Below, piece after piece: positions 1-11,799 of a DNA stretch of 64,000 nt. The notes under the pieces are model-generated. The model was not told the DNA's origin and searched no databases. It saw only the letters and a program-made list of their open reading frames with translations. Positions within the stretch are counted from its first letter, which is position 1. The number at the start of each line of letters is the position of its first letter. The DNA comes from Isoetes taiwanensis (taxonomy: Eukaryota > Streptophyta > Lycopodiopsida > Isoetales > Isoetaceae): NCBI GenBank assembly GCA_021234155.1, contig JAJEKV010000005.1, positions 17,774,089 to 17,838,088 on the forward strand, written 5' to 3'. A program made the translations under genes and the position numbers.

Positions 1-456
1 CCACAATGAATTGCAAGCCGTACACATGATAGATTCCCTTCTAGATATTTTTATTTGTAGGGGGTGGTCCCTTCAACCACAACTTAATCATATTATTAAC
101 CTACGGGTATATGGTTATGTGCAGGCCAGTGAACAAGTCGTCACCTGCCTTGTATAGAGGGTTGCTGATGACCCAACTTTTCCCGTATTGGTTTTGTCTA
201 CATGTGTGATTTTTGCTGTCAGAATGTTTTAAATGGGACTTCGGTCCTAAACTCCCTTGATCATAAGTTTGTATCGGGCACCTTGGTGCTTATACTTTGA
301 TATTTTAACTTCAATGTATTACTGTCAGAATTACTATAATCTCAACGCATTAATGTTATATTCTTAACTTCCTTTTCTAATTCAGTGCTTTACGATATGT
401 ATTCAATTAGTTAACCCCAATGCCGAGGACGAAGATTATTTTTAAGGAGGGGAGAA
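1..456 (+). mobile_element. Ty3/gypsy retrotransposon, 3' end of internal region with polypurine tract
   Basis: This is the stretch just upstream of a 3' LTR. Bases 444-456 (AAGGAGGGGAGAA) are a clear polypurine tract, the plus-strand priming site, ending one base before the LTR's TG. The last codons before it can be read as ...PRTKIIFKEGRM then stop, or in another frame as NAEDEDYF then stop. Both look like the C-terminal tail of plant gypsy polyproteins. Further upstream the frames contain many stops, so most of these 456 bases are untranslated spacer or decayed coding sequence. The body of the element lies to the left of the window. Confidence 0.75.
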
Positions 457-2045
457 TGTGACGCTCCACGTATTTATCTGACCTACTATATGGGACACGC
501 ACAAATACAAGCACGCCACTCCCCAAAGGCACGCTACCATGGGGGTATGGGAACTTAATTGCAACCTAGGGGGTTACCTTAAAAAGGATTAAATTAGCTA
601 TGCTAATTTAACACATAATAATAATAACCTATAACCTAGGAAATTAGGCTAATTACCATTTGGGAAGGCCCACCTGCCCCAATCGATTGGGCAGATGGGG
701 ATTGCCAAGTTTGGATGCCAACTTGACCCCTATCCCTCGGGATTGACTCTCAAGATCGACCAAGGAAGGCCAGGAGTCAAGCCATCGGACACTGCAAGAT
801 CACCATAACAGATCGTCCCTCGTGGAAGTAACAATGAATTCTCAACTCCCGAAGATGGAGGCCCCCATGGGAACGAGTCCAGCCAGTAATCTGTGTAGGT
901 GGCTATGAGAATTCTAGTTAACACTTGGTTGTGTCCGCTCTCTCTCGTTCTCTTTGAATCAATCATAGAAACTAACCCTTGATTGTATAAACAAGTTCTC
1001 TTTATATTCAATTCGGTTTCTACCAAAAAGGATGGATTGTTAGCTCTTTGTTTAATCTGACCAAACGGGGATTACTTGTAGAGACCTGCGAACCGGTATT
1101 GTAGTATGCTCCTAGATAGCCTATAGAGTCCCATTAGATGCGGCCAGGCACAAGAACCCACCGGGTCCTAGATGCTATGGTCTAGCTTTAGCACCGCACA
1201 AGGAACACAGTGGTGACATGAGGGGTGGGGTCTTGCATGAGCATACAAGGCTCCCGAGACTCCTACAAAGGGCTAGGCACGACAGCTCTGGCCACGTTGA
1301 GGGCCGGGTATGGGTCCGACACTCCCACAGGTGTAGTGGTGTGATCCGTATGGAGCACCATGCACTTTGAGTAGATTTAGGGTGAGTAAGTCTGCACGGA
1401 TGCAGGGGGTGGCTGATGCGGCACGTATTCTCTAGCTCACCCATGGAACCACTTGTGATTACGAAGGGGACCTCCCACCCCTGCCTCATCGGACCAGCGT
1501 CATGAACCCGAGTAGGCTCGGAGGGTGATGCCCCGAGTTTGCGTCTCCTAAGGCTATAGCAAAGCCATAGCATGAATCGACCCATCCGCAAAGTGTGCAA
1601 TGGAGGGCGGATGGAGTGGACAACCCTAGCCAATGTTCTATGCCGCCCAACGCCATGCCAAGACTTCAGTCTCGCTGATCCCTTGAGGCCCAAATGCGGT
1701 CGATCCTCACCGGAGTCCGAGCCGGGTAGAACCTCGGTTCGTGTTTTCTTAGGATTAGATGCATATTCTATGCCGTTGGTATATTAGATGGATTCGCCAC
1801 CCTTCGTGGTGGTTATTTATGTATATTCATGTTGTGTGCTAACCCTTGTATTCATGCTTCCGCAACGTAGGAGTCCCATTGAAGGCGTGGGCCGAATGAC
1901 CCCTTCGTGTCCTTCTTTCGGGCCTCATTTCATAGATGGCCCGAAATAGACGGAGGGCCCTGCTCATGGTGAGATGATTGCCATGGGAGGGGAAAGTCCC
2001 CGTATGTATACGTCCGCGGGTCGTATATATTCTGGGAGCGTCACA
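457..2045 (+). repeat. Complete 3' LTR of a Ty3/gypsy retrotransposon
   Basis: The 1,589-bp segment starts TGTGACGCTCC (457-467) and ends GGAGCGTCACA (2035-2045). These are perfect 11-bp inverted termini with canonical TG...CA ends. It directly follows a polypurine tract, which makes it the 3' LTR of a plus-oriented element. The five bases after it, TCATT (2046-2050), should be the target duplication; the matching copy would lie left of the window. Open frames inside the LTR show no recognisable protein and are treated as chance. An internal block (GTAGAGACCT, ATGCTCCTAG, GAACCCACC) recurs in the LTR fragment at 16907-17706. Confidence 0.88.
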
Positions 2046-4171
2046 TCATTTGAGTCATTAACCCTTCTACTTTTGTTTTCTAGAGTTTGTAATTGTTAAT
2101 CCACTTCTTGTTAGTCCTTTCAACTCACGCTTCCTATTTTTTCTCGAGTTGTTTGTTACATGCTCTTGGTGGCCTATCGGGCTTTGTTACGTGAATTGCA
2201 TTTGTAGTGCTCCTTTGGAGGGTCTCTTACAGTTATTTGTGTGCTTGTGTTGGACCTTGTAGTTATGTACTTGTCAATTTCGAGTGTTGTCTACGTGCTC
2301 GGGTGGCGGTTCAAAGGGCAGTCCACCTCAGTTGATCCTTGTGCCAGTGTGCGGTGGTATATAAGACCGCTCAGACTAGTTGTCTTTCGAGCCACCTTCT
2401 GCCTTATAGTAGTCGCTTGCCTGCATTTTTTTTTGTAGTGCTTTATATGTCATATCACTTTATTGTATGTCCTGACCCTATATTCATTGGAAATTGAGTA
2501 GGTATTGGGTATATTATCGAGGTGTTTAGCTTCATTCTCTTGTTTCCATGGCCTCTTCTTCTCTCTATCCTAGTTATTTGGATCTGCTCTGCTCTGATGC
2601 TCATTTTCGTTGCCTCCTTTCTTTTTAAGTGATGACATGATACCCTTAATTGTTTAGTCATTCGATTTCCTAATTCTCCGCCTCTTTTTTCAGCATGGTT
2701 ATTTGATTGAGTGCAACTAGGCGTTTCAAGATTAGCAGATAAATCCGCTTCTTGAGGCTAGTTGAGGGAGTTCCCTTAGAGTATTTATAGCCTTTTGCAT
2801 CTCTTTCATTTTCATCAACCGTCTTTGAGCCTCTCCCTTTGTGGTCGCCTATCCCCCCTCCATTTAAGCCGTTTAGCCCTGCACTATTGAAGTTTTCCTT
2901 TAGTCGATGTCTTAGTTTGCTCATGTTGATTATTTTGTTGTTTTCTTCTTGATCTTGTTATGCTATCTTGCGCAACGGGTTTGGGGCTCTCATGCCAAGC
3001 ATCGCGGTTGTGGCAAGTCTCAAGTCTTGAGTCTTGGGATTTAAGTGGATGACGATGTTAATGGCCCTTGCGTCGTGGTGGTTGGCCCTCATGTGTTAAA
3101 GATGTGGTGGTCTTCGTGCCAAGATTGAGGTCCTCGTGCCAGGTGTTTCATTGTTTTCTTTTTGCAGATGTGCTCGAGATGGGTGTGGATTTGGACTCGT
3201 GACTATGCTGGCGTTCATACATTTCATTGTGGGCCAAGCATTGGAGGATTTCATTCGAGTTTTGGTAGAATCTTGGCATGTTGGGGTCGTGTTGGACATT
3301 AGCAATGAAGGCATATGATTCTTAAAGATGGATGTGGAAATGTCCTTTGCGAGTTTTGCAAGAATCTTGGCACGTTGGGGTCGTGTTGGACATTAGCAAC
3401 GGAGGCCTATAAATCTTTATGAACTTATTTTGAGTTTTGAATACTTTGTGGTACTTTGATGCCTTTTGTATGCCCAAAAAGGCCGGTGTGCATGAGGGAT
3501 TATTAGAAGTGAAAAAATATTGTACTGCTATTTTGGAAATAAAGGGGAGGGCTACATGGCTCTAACATTTGGTTGTTTAAAGTACCAAATCTATTTAATT
3601 ATGACATTGTCAAAGCTGGAAACTCAAGATGTGAATGAGATTCTTTAAAGAAAACCTCTGTGACTTCCAGAATCCAACTATACAAAAAAAGTTGCACTTG
3701 ATTTGTTTCATCTCATAAGTGGAGGAGCTTTGGGCATAATCAACAATAGTATGAAAACTTAGCTTTTTGAATGGAGGTTATATTGTCATATCTTCTCACA
3801 ATTTAGACCTTTGGTTCTCTAATGATCTGCATTCTATGATTAGCATTCTAAATGAAAGGAATATAGAGAAAGTCTTGTGATTTAAATTGCAAGAAACATG
3901 TGGTTTTTATGAAGTAATGGCATACATGTGATAAAAGACAACACAACTTCAAGCTTCATGTGCTTTTACAAAAGATCTGCTCTTCTTTCTTGTAAAAGTA
4001 CACTGTGCAAAAACTCACCTTCTTCCACTGCCAAAAGGGTTTAACAAAAGCACAAAGACTACATTAAGTTCAAGTTTCTTTATTAACTATAGGATTTAGA
4101 TGAACATATCATGTTTCTGAACCTCCCCAACATGACATGTATAGAAAAACATAATATTTTTTTTTTGAAAC
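2046..4171. other. Intergenic DNA without a recognisable gene; contains a 60-bp local direct duplication
   Basis: No coding region with family resemblance was found. The one structured part is a direct repeat: 3257-3316 and 3351-3410 are near-identical 60-bp copies, 94 bp apart, sharing the core TTGGGGTCGTGTTGGACATT. Poly-T and poly-A runs and short AT-rich ORFs have no support. Confidence 0.5.
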
Positions 4172-4260
4172 CGCATAAGCACCCTTGCTTTAGTGCACAT
4201 ATGTAGGCCCAAGAAACACCATTCAAAACATCTATGTCTTCATGTGCACTAACTTATGCG
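4172..4260. repeat. Short inverted repeat (small foldback)
   Basis: The left arm CGCATAAG...TTAGTGCACAT (4172-4200, with a 10-bp interruption) is the reverse complement of ATGTGCACTAACTTATGCG (4242-4260). It is preceded by a T-rich run. It could be the remnant of a small MITE or a chance foldback. No target duplication is clear. Confidence 0.4.
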
Positions 4261-7200
4261 TATTACTTATTACTGCTTAGTTTACATTAAAGCTTTCTAA
4301 TTCTTCCACTTCTTTGAGCATGGACACTAAAGGTAGACAAACTAAGTTTATCAATGCCAAACCTAGGAATACACCATATGTGTGTTATGGTAGTGCCATA
4401 GGCTATGGTGATGCCTAACATAATGAGACTATAGATATTCACCTTAGCCAAGCTTAAAAAGTTTTTAGTCATATGGGCCCAAAGGAATCTTATGCTAAAG
4501 AACTAACACGAGACTACACCATGAGTTTCTTTACCTTTCTTTGTCATTTTTCTCGAGATTTTGAGGGAACTTTTAAGGTTCGTTTTCAATTTTAAAAGTT
4601 TATACACATTGTCACTAGCATTACAAGTTGTCTTTGTAAAATAACCTACAACCCATCAAATGATTGAATAGACAGATTACAACTTATGGCTGGCAGATTT
4701 AAACATTGCCCTGCTTGCTTAAACCAAGTAGCTCACTTCAACTCGATTTATTAAGAGTGTAGAAGAAAGTGACATGTAATAATCACCAAGTTTAGCAATG
4801 AAGCAAAAAATGCAAGGTAAGCAACAATAATTAAAATGGGTCACTTTTTCTGAGCAACCACTTTTCCATACAATCGTCAGCATAAAAATGGCAAATATAA
4901 AATGGTTCTCATTCATCCCAAACTTACAATTGTTTCAACGCAAGAATCTCCTTGCAAGTATTGCAGTGTGCAGAATATACATGGGAATATACATAGAACT
5001 ACCCTATAGATGAGATTCAAACTCTCCCCCGCAAAGGACATATTTCACAAGCTAGAAACATGACTAATGAATTGAAGAAAACTCATAGTTGCAAAGTCAT
5101 ATCAATATGGAAGTTTGTCTACTCCCCAACTTGTCTACATCAGAGCTGATATTCAACATTTAGGACTTACCATGTTATCCAGAAGCCAGATTATATCTAC
5201 GCGTTTTTCGTAGAGCACTCAAGCAAATACCCTGTCAAGATGGAGCAAGAGTATTAGGCTTAAAGCTCTATAAAATTTAAATGAGGTCTTTACATCGAGC
5301 AAGTATTTACAAATCCAAAACAATAATCAAAACCATGATAATAGCATTTGTATCTTAAACAATATGCTGTGATGCCTCTTTAGTCTCAAACATATAATTT
5401 GGCTGTTAAAATCCTCATTATTTACCACAGCCATGATTTTAACAGGAAACATTTTCCAAGTTTGGGCATATAATATGGACTCACTTCTTTGCCCTCAAAT
5501 ATGTTTAAAATCATGCATATACAACAGACTCATACAAAAATCACCTCAATACTGAAGATCTGAGCCAAGTGTAAACCAAAATAAATGCAAACAAAAAAAA
5601 AAATGTCATCTAAAATCTTCATGCCACTAAGCATATTGACTACAAGTGCAAACTTATAGATATTTGAGGCCAGCATGAATGCCAACAAACATAATTTGCA
5701 AGCATAATAGCAATTCGACATGGTCCTAAACATAGCTAAACAATTGATTATTTTGGGTGCTGAAAATAAAAGGAACTTAGTAACTTACTTCAAAGCATGA
5801 CTGCATCCCTTTGTTATTACCATGGTAAACCAAACTCCATAAGTGTACTGGTATTTGGAAACTTGATGGAATCTTTAAGCAGTATCTATTCTGGTTTGTG
5901 TGTTGATCAACTCCAAGGTCTTACGGAAGAATCAATCTTATAGAAGAATCATGATTCAGGATAATGAAGATAGCATGTCCATGTTAGGATATTATAGATC
6001 TTATGCGCCTTCATCTATGCCAATTATTTACTCTTTAGGTCTGCAATGCCAAAGCAAATATAAGCACGACTATACTTGAACAGGATCTGTTCTATAGTTC
6101 GTACTAGAAATTATGCTGAAAAAGTGCATAGACAAATCTCACAACCCGGACAATGAAGTGGAGCCTGCTGGCTTGAGCGCGATTGCCGGTTCTGCTCTTC
6201 CTTGTGAAGTGTACGCCATAGATGACCGTCATTGTGGTACATTCCTCCACTGGTGAAGGTCAGCAGGCAGTCTGACGGGTTCTTCTTTTTCCCGCTTCCA
6301 CATTTGCTCTAATTATTTTTATGACCATTGGATTAATTCAGCGAGAGAAAAAAGAAAAAAAGAAACATCTGGCCATTGACTAGGAGTGCCGGATGCCCGA
6401 GCCATTTGGCCATGGCCACATGGTCGGAAATTTTTTTCTTACCTTACTCTTGAGAGCCAGCGTCTTATAGCCCTTAATGCCCTGGTTCAAGGATTTATTT
6501 ACAGTAATCCGATAGAGAAGGAGCTCCTAAGATCCTCCGGATCTTCAAGTTTTTTTTTTTTTTAGAGCTAGGAAGTGATGTGATGCTGATGTTTTGGGCT
6601 TCATGCTACTTAGTTTCACCAGCAAATGGTTTCTTATTTGAGCTCTAGTTTCTAAACATAGGAGAATGGATGATCATTCGATTACTTATTTGTCCCTTGT
6701 TCCGGTACCCTATTAAAATTTTATTAGAGTAAGAAGGAAGAAGCACCGCCTCGAGAGAAGGTGCGAAGACATCTATGGAACGGACTGGCATAGAAGGGCA
6801 GAGAAAATCTCTAGAGTATTATACGATTTTCAAGCGATTATCCTAGGTTGTTACATAACATCTCCATAAACTTTCAGCCACATGCACGTTATGAGTTGGT
6901 AATTGTCAAGTCAATGGTCCAGATTAAATCTGACTGATAAACCCGAGAACTGGGGTGTTAAGTGTTGTTTGGGCATAAAGTCAAAGGAGAGCATTTCTTG
7001 TTTGGTGAAGTAGTAGCATATAACACATATACTACTTAGCATTGCAAGAAAAGTAATCAATACATACATATATAATTGTGATAGAAATATGCTTTTAGCA
7101 TATTCTTGGTTGATGCTTTCATCTAAAAGCGATAGGTAGGTCTCTGAGGAAAAAATAGGGCCCTTTTCTAAAATAAAAAGTTAAAAAAGGTCATTCTAGT

Positions 7201-7387
7201 GGTTGAGGGTTTGCCAACTATATGAAGAAATATGGGGAAAAAATACTATGAATTTTTACAATTTAGACAAGTGTCAGACGATTAAACGATCTAGGATTGC
7301 TGCTAGGAATTTGACACCTCATCATTTATTACATAGCTTTCTATGAAACTTCTTTCTTGTGCTTCGAATTTAAACAAACACTCCTAA
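4261..7387. other. Intergenic DNA, nothing recognised
   Basis: AT-rich sequence with many short frames and no conserved domain, RNA gene or repeat that I can identify. A short GC-richer patch at about 6120-6300 stands out in composition, but no frame in it reads as a known protein. Confidence 0.4.
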
Positions 7388-7767
7388 AACAGTAGAGGAT
7401 GAGCACCTTGCTCTGCAGGAGTGTTCGACATATACGCACATCCGAGCGGTGCATGCTGATCTTAGATGCTCTGAGATACCACTGCATCACTTGCAGGCAT
7501 CGTCTATGGTTGCATGCCTCGTGTCCTACATTTTGCAGGTCTCCACCGTCAGAGTATCCATTATGGGACAGGGGATCTGAGAGCCTACTACCAGGTTTTT
7601 TTCCTCACACGTGGGTTTTTTTTTTTTCATCCCATTTGTAGGGACATATTGTATAGTAGCATTTGTATTCGGTGTAGTTTTTATCTGCCTTGTATATTGC
7701 ATGTACCATCTACAAGGTCGATTTGGCCTCCGCAGATGTTAAAATATTACTTTCTTTCTTCCTTCCT
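7388..7767 (+). mobile_element. 5'-truncated LINE, last ~380 bp (reverse-transcriptase polyprotein C-terminus plus tail)
   Basis: A 62-codon open frame from 7392 to a TGA at 7578-7580 begins VEDEHLALQECSTYTHIRA. This is the C-terminal EDE-H-L--C--Y--IR motif common in plant LINE ORF2 proteins, and the equivalent EDESHTF motif occurs in the larger LINE at about 14478. The 3' UTR carries the family end signature (TTTGGCCTCCG...GATGTTAAAA), matching GATTGGTCTCCGTGGACGAT in the larger LINE. It ends in a TTTCTTTCTTCCTTCC tail. The copy is a dead-on-arrival, 5'-truncated insertion. Confidence 0.7.
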
Positions 7768-8985
7768 AAAAGGGGCGATAGATCAAGGCGAGACAAGCGT
7801 TTCAGATTCCTCTCATCGAGAGCTTTCAAAGGATTGGTAATTTGCTATCGTTTTGTCACTGTTGGAGCCAATGTGATCGAAATGAAGAATTTTTGTGGAA
7901 GTAATTTTCTCAAGTCTGGATAGTCTTTGGAATGTTATATAATAAATATCAATAGACACAGTCTGTTAAGGGTAAGTATGGCTTTATATGTCGATCATGC
8001 ATAAAAACAGACCCTGCAAGGGCTTCATCATCTCTCACACTATAGTAACCTTTCAACAAGCTATGTTCCAGAAATTGCATCGAAACAAAGGAAGTGCAAG
8101 ACATGACAACAAATGCACCTCATCTGTTTCTCAAAACATAAAGAAATTTTCTTACTGCTAATTTTTTGATGTGTTAAAGGGCATGCATTTACGTTGTTCA
8201 AGAAAGAGAGGACGAGTTATTCATTGTGGAATTCTACATTTGAAAGTATTTGCCTAGGGGTTCGTATAATGGGGTAACCTTAGTTAATTGACCATTCCTA
8301 AAATGTAAGATGATAGCGGATGTGTGGAAGAATTGGGTGCGGCTTAAGAAAGGAAAGGATGGTATTCTGTGTAAGCAAGAGATAGTGAAGCTCATATTGA
8401 GATTGATGAGTGGGGAAGAAGCAAAAGAATTTAAGAAAAGGGCTAAGAAGATGAGCGATGTAGGAAAGAGGGCATTGATGCCCAAGACGGTCCTTTGTCT
8501 AAGAATCTAGGGGCCTTTCTATGCGCTTTGGAAAGTTGATTCCTCATTGTACGAGAATCAATTTTCCTTATAGTTGCCTTGAATAATTAGCAATCTTGTG
8601 TCCCACTAATGGCTCTATAACCCCTTCTTTTATTCAAAGGTAGTGTGCACTTGCAAATCTACTAGAGTGCCAAGTCAAACTCCTTATACTTATACGTTGA
8701 GCAAGCTTAAAAATGAAGATCAAGGAGTGACAGTCATGACAAATGAAACATTTAAGGACTTCAGCAAGTATCAGCTGGACCACATTATCTACACCCACCT
8801 CTAGATCCAACATATCAAATTTGTATGTGTTTTTTTCGAGTTTCTTGGAGCGATTTTCGGTATATTTTTTAGAGAAGATTTCGGCTGCCTTCAAACTTAA
8901 TCAGATCATGAGCTTGAACTTTGCTTCCAAGTTTTTAAATATTGTGGTTGTGGTTGCAGGATTATTATCAAGGTAACAACTGCAT
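7768..8985. other. Intergenic DNA, nothing recognised
   Basis: No gene, RNA or clear mobile element was identified. Frames such as 8310-8510 are Lys-rich and short, with no family resemblance. Confidence 0.4.
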
Positions 8986-9038
8986 GGAGCAGGTGGAGTG
9001 GCATGAGTTCAAATTGCTCATACCACTCCACCTGGTCC
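8986..9038. repeat. Near-perfect 22-bp stem-loop with 9-nt loop
   Basis: GGAGCAGGTGGAGTGGCATGAG (8986-9007 region) pairs with the reverse complement of CTCATACCACTCCACCTGG (to 9038), matching at about 20 of 22 positions, with loop TTCAAATTG. The transcript would fold into a compact hairpin on either strand. It may be a small foldback repeat or a microRNA-like precursor. The stem is at the short end for a plant pri-miRNA, and there is no expression evidence here. Confidence 0.5.
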
Positions 9039-9629
9039 ATCAGGCGCTCCTCATTCTCCTCATGAATGATTCAAGTTTGGCATATAAAATCCGGCATATG
9101 CTTCTTCAGGTGTGAATCTTTTCCTCCAAGGCATCATGTTGGTGTAGAATAGTCTCAAGCAGATTCTTGAGTACTATTTCTATCTATGTGCAATCCGTGT
9201 AGTATTGTGATGCTGGCTGGGAATCTCAACTTGACAATTGTACAAGTTCAGGTTTGTCCACTCTCTTATGTATTTGGCTGCTCTACTGTTTGCTGAGGTT
9301 AATCCATTATGTCATAATCTTTTATTAGGGACATTTCTTGTATTTGTTCTCATTGGAAAAATATCGGCATGTTTAACTATCTAGCAAATAGCAAGTTGGT
9401 TATTTGATGCACTAAGGATGCAAATAGAAAAAGCAGGGAGTAAGACAACGTATGTAGGAGCTCCTTAGCTTGAACACGACCTAGCCGATACTAAGATATG
9501 CATGCTTAATGATAATGCTCTTTAATTAGCTTCTACCTGGCTGCATTAGGAGTTGAATGTTTGAGATGGTATTTTAGAATGAATGTATTTAAGGCATCAA
9601 TTCACAAGGCGTTCTTTTGCAATTTGCAG
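9039..9629. other. Intergenic DNA, nothing recognised
   Basis: No coding region or repeat was identified between the stem-loop and the left flanking duplication of the large LINE. Confidence 0.4.
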
Positions 9630-9704
9630 CCAATGATGGAAAATTCTAAATTTCCTTTGTTTAATGAGCATGATCTAATTTGTTGCTAGGTAGAAGATGA
9701 CTAT
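9630..9704 (+). repeat. Left copy of long direct repeat flanking the LINE (candidate long target duplication)
   Basis: GCATGATCTAA (9668-9678) and TAGGTAGAAGA (9687-9697) lie 19 bp apart. The same two words lie 19 bp apart at 14934 and 14953, just beyond the LINE tail. Weaker similarity extends upstream (CAATG..., TTTAATGAGCATGATC versus TTTAAAGGCATGATC). The pair therefore looks like a diverged target-site duplication of roughly 75-80 bp. Confidence 0.6.
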
Positions 9705-9865
9705 CATCTCCTTTGCTCCCTTTCAGCGCCCAGCGCCCTCCTCACTCTCTCTCTAGTGCCCAGCGCCCTCCTACCCCTCTCTCTCTAGCGCCCTCACTGC
9801 CCTTGCATAGAGCCCCCTTGCTTTGCCCCTTTCTGGCTTTCTCTCTCTAGGGTTTACAATCTCTC

Positions 9866-10190
9866 TCTAGCCCCAAAACCCCAAACCCCCAAAAAGGTGC
9901 TTTCACGACCACATTTTGAGTCCCCAAATTGGATTCTAAGCATCCTTTTGCAGCCAGAGACCCCTCAAACTTTGGAACCCCAAAAACCCCAAACCCCCAA
10001 AAGGTGCTATGACCGCGATTTTGAGTCCCCAAATTGGATTCTAAGCACCCTTTTCGCAGCCAGAGACCCCTCAAACTTTGAGCCCCCAAAACCCCCAAAC
10101 CCCCAAAAGGTGCTCTGACCGCGATTTTGAGTCCACAAATTGGATTCTAAGCACCCTTTTTGCAGCCAAAGACCCCTCAAACTTTGGAAG
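9866..10190 (+). repeat. Three ~107-bp tandem monomers in the LINE 5' region
   Basis: The word GGTGCT opens each unit at about 9896, 10003 and 10109 (periods 107 and 106). Each unit then reads through TTTTGAGTCC, AAATTGGATTCTAAGCA, the CAGCC segment and GACCCCTCAAACTTTG, and ends in a run of AAACCCC. The third unit runs straight into the first ATG of ORF1. Short frames in the monomers are shadows of the repeat. By analogy with monomeric 5' UTRs of mouse L1 they could act as stacked internal promoters; that role is inference. Confidence 0.8.
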
Positions 10191-10192
10191 TC

Positions 10193-11280
10193 ATGGCCAC
10201 AGAAGATGGGCCAGCCTGGGAAACCCAAGGTGAGGGGCCGCCACGTAAACGGTCCCGATCAGCCATCATGGACAGGGGAGAGTCATCCTCCATGAAGAAG
10301 GAGGCTCGGGCTAAGGCTAAGACCCCCTCAGCGCGGCCAGCCCGGCCGGAAGGGATTGATTGCTCAGACCACGCAGAACTCCCCGCCTCGGCGAGAATTG
10401 GAGCCACGCCAAAGCCGGCGTGGAGGCTAACGGTGCTTCGTGTGAGGCTAACAGCGTTCCGCGGGCCGGCATGGCGGTGGGAGATGGAGTCCCCGGCACC
10501 CCATGTGCTCGTAAGGCAACCGGGTGGTCGGTGAAAACCGCATCACGTGTCCGATACCCGCGATACAACACGTGAAGATGGCCTTCGCCCGCACACTTCG
10601 AATCGGCAATAAAGCCGGCAGAGCTCACGGGACATGCGGGCCGCTTTTAGACTCGGTGGTTCATCACTCGACACCATGACACGCGAGAGGGAGTGGGCAA
10701 TGCAGAGACGATGGTCACTTGTGTCGGCTTGTCCCGAGGTTGAGGAAGCCACCACCATGGCACGGGAGCGCAGTCGCTCTTCAGAGACAGCCGGAACCGC
10801 CTTGGGCTCTTGAGGAGGCGATCGGGGCAGCAAGCCCTGCCTGGATCGCCCGCGGTGTCTTTGGGGGCTCGAGCACGCCCCTCGCTTACTTCCAGGCACG
10901 GAGCTCCGGGGTTGCCGGGCAGCCATCCATAGACGGGGCGGGGGTCTCCCTCACAGGGTTCATAGTCACCGCAGCGGTCTGCGTGCATGGGAGATGGCCA
11001 AGCGTGAAGAAGAAATCTCCCAAGAGCCGCGGTGGCTCGGGGGCCGAGGGGGCCGCTCCTGCACGCTACCCCCGAACAACCTCCACGGCGGCGGGACCAC
11101 GAACTGGCGCCCACAAGACTCAAGCCACCCACGCCATCCCACCACCACCACCACCACCCCAAAGCCCCGGTGACCCTCGCCCACCTTTGACCGCAGCCGC
11201 TAACTCAAAGAGCGCAGACGAGGCTGCAATCACAGTAGTCCTGAGGCATGCCGGGGAAAGAGGGGGAGAGTCGCCCTAAC
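10193..11280 (+). pseudogene. LINE ORF1 (degenerate, basic nucleic-acid-binding type)
   Basis: It starts at the ATG at 10193, directly after the last 5' monomer. The first 114 codons (to 10534) include a basic, nuclear-localisation-like patch PPRKRSRS and a Lys/Ala-rich stretch. After at least one frameshift the protein-like sequence continues in another frame (about 10719-11279), with KKKSPKSRGGS and a run of seven prolines. No zinc knuckle or RRM is visible. In LINEs the first ORF encodes an RNA-binding protein that coats the element's RNA. Position and composition support the same role here, but there is no diagnostic domain. Confidence 0.5.
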
Positions 11281-11799
11281 ATCAGAACACACATTCTCGA
11301 CCGGATGACATTCCTACCCTACCACATTTCCCCGAAAGCAGCCCGGGCCATGGGGCTGGGGCCCGAGTCGTGACACATTGTCATATTCAGCAGCTTCACG
11401 CGTCGTGGGGTGCATGATGCCATATTGCGCCAGTGGCAAGATCTTGAAGGGGACATCCCCAGATGGGCCAGACCTCACACCAAGACTGGCCGAGGCACGC
11501 ATGACAAAAGCTTGCCTGGGGTCGAGGCATTCGCCACCAAGGGGTGCGAGGGATTGGTTCGAGGTAGGATGCATTTTTCAGCTGACAATTGCTGCTGTAG
11601 ACCCCAATGTCAGCGGTGAACGTGGCCACACCTTCGCTTCTCCTACTCTGGCCCCCCTTCTCCCTCGCTCCTACTCCTGCTCCCTCCGTCCCGCGCCCTC
11701 TCGACCACATGCTACCTCCGCTCCATCTACTTCTCCCTTTCGACCTCTGCTTCTGTCCTCCCAGCGACTCAGTGCGCATACCACGGCCCCTGGCCGACA

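Noticed and set aside
1175-1693. 172-codon minus-strand frame inside the gypsy LTR
   Set aside because: It lies wholly within a well-bounded LTR, has an unbiased residue mix and no domain; LTRs of this GC content give long chance frames.
10543-11184. Several long minus-strand frames (up to 171 codons) in the LINE
   Set aside because: They are antisense shadows of the GC-rich ORF1 region; the Trp run is the complement of the proline run.
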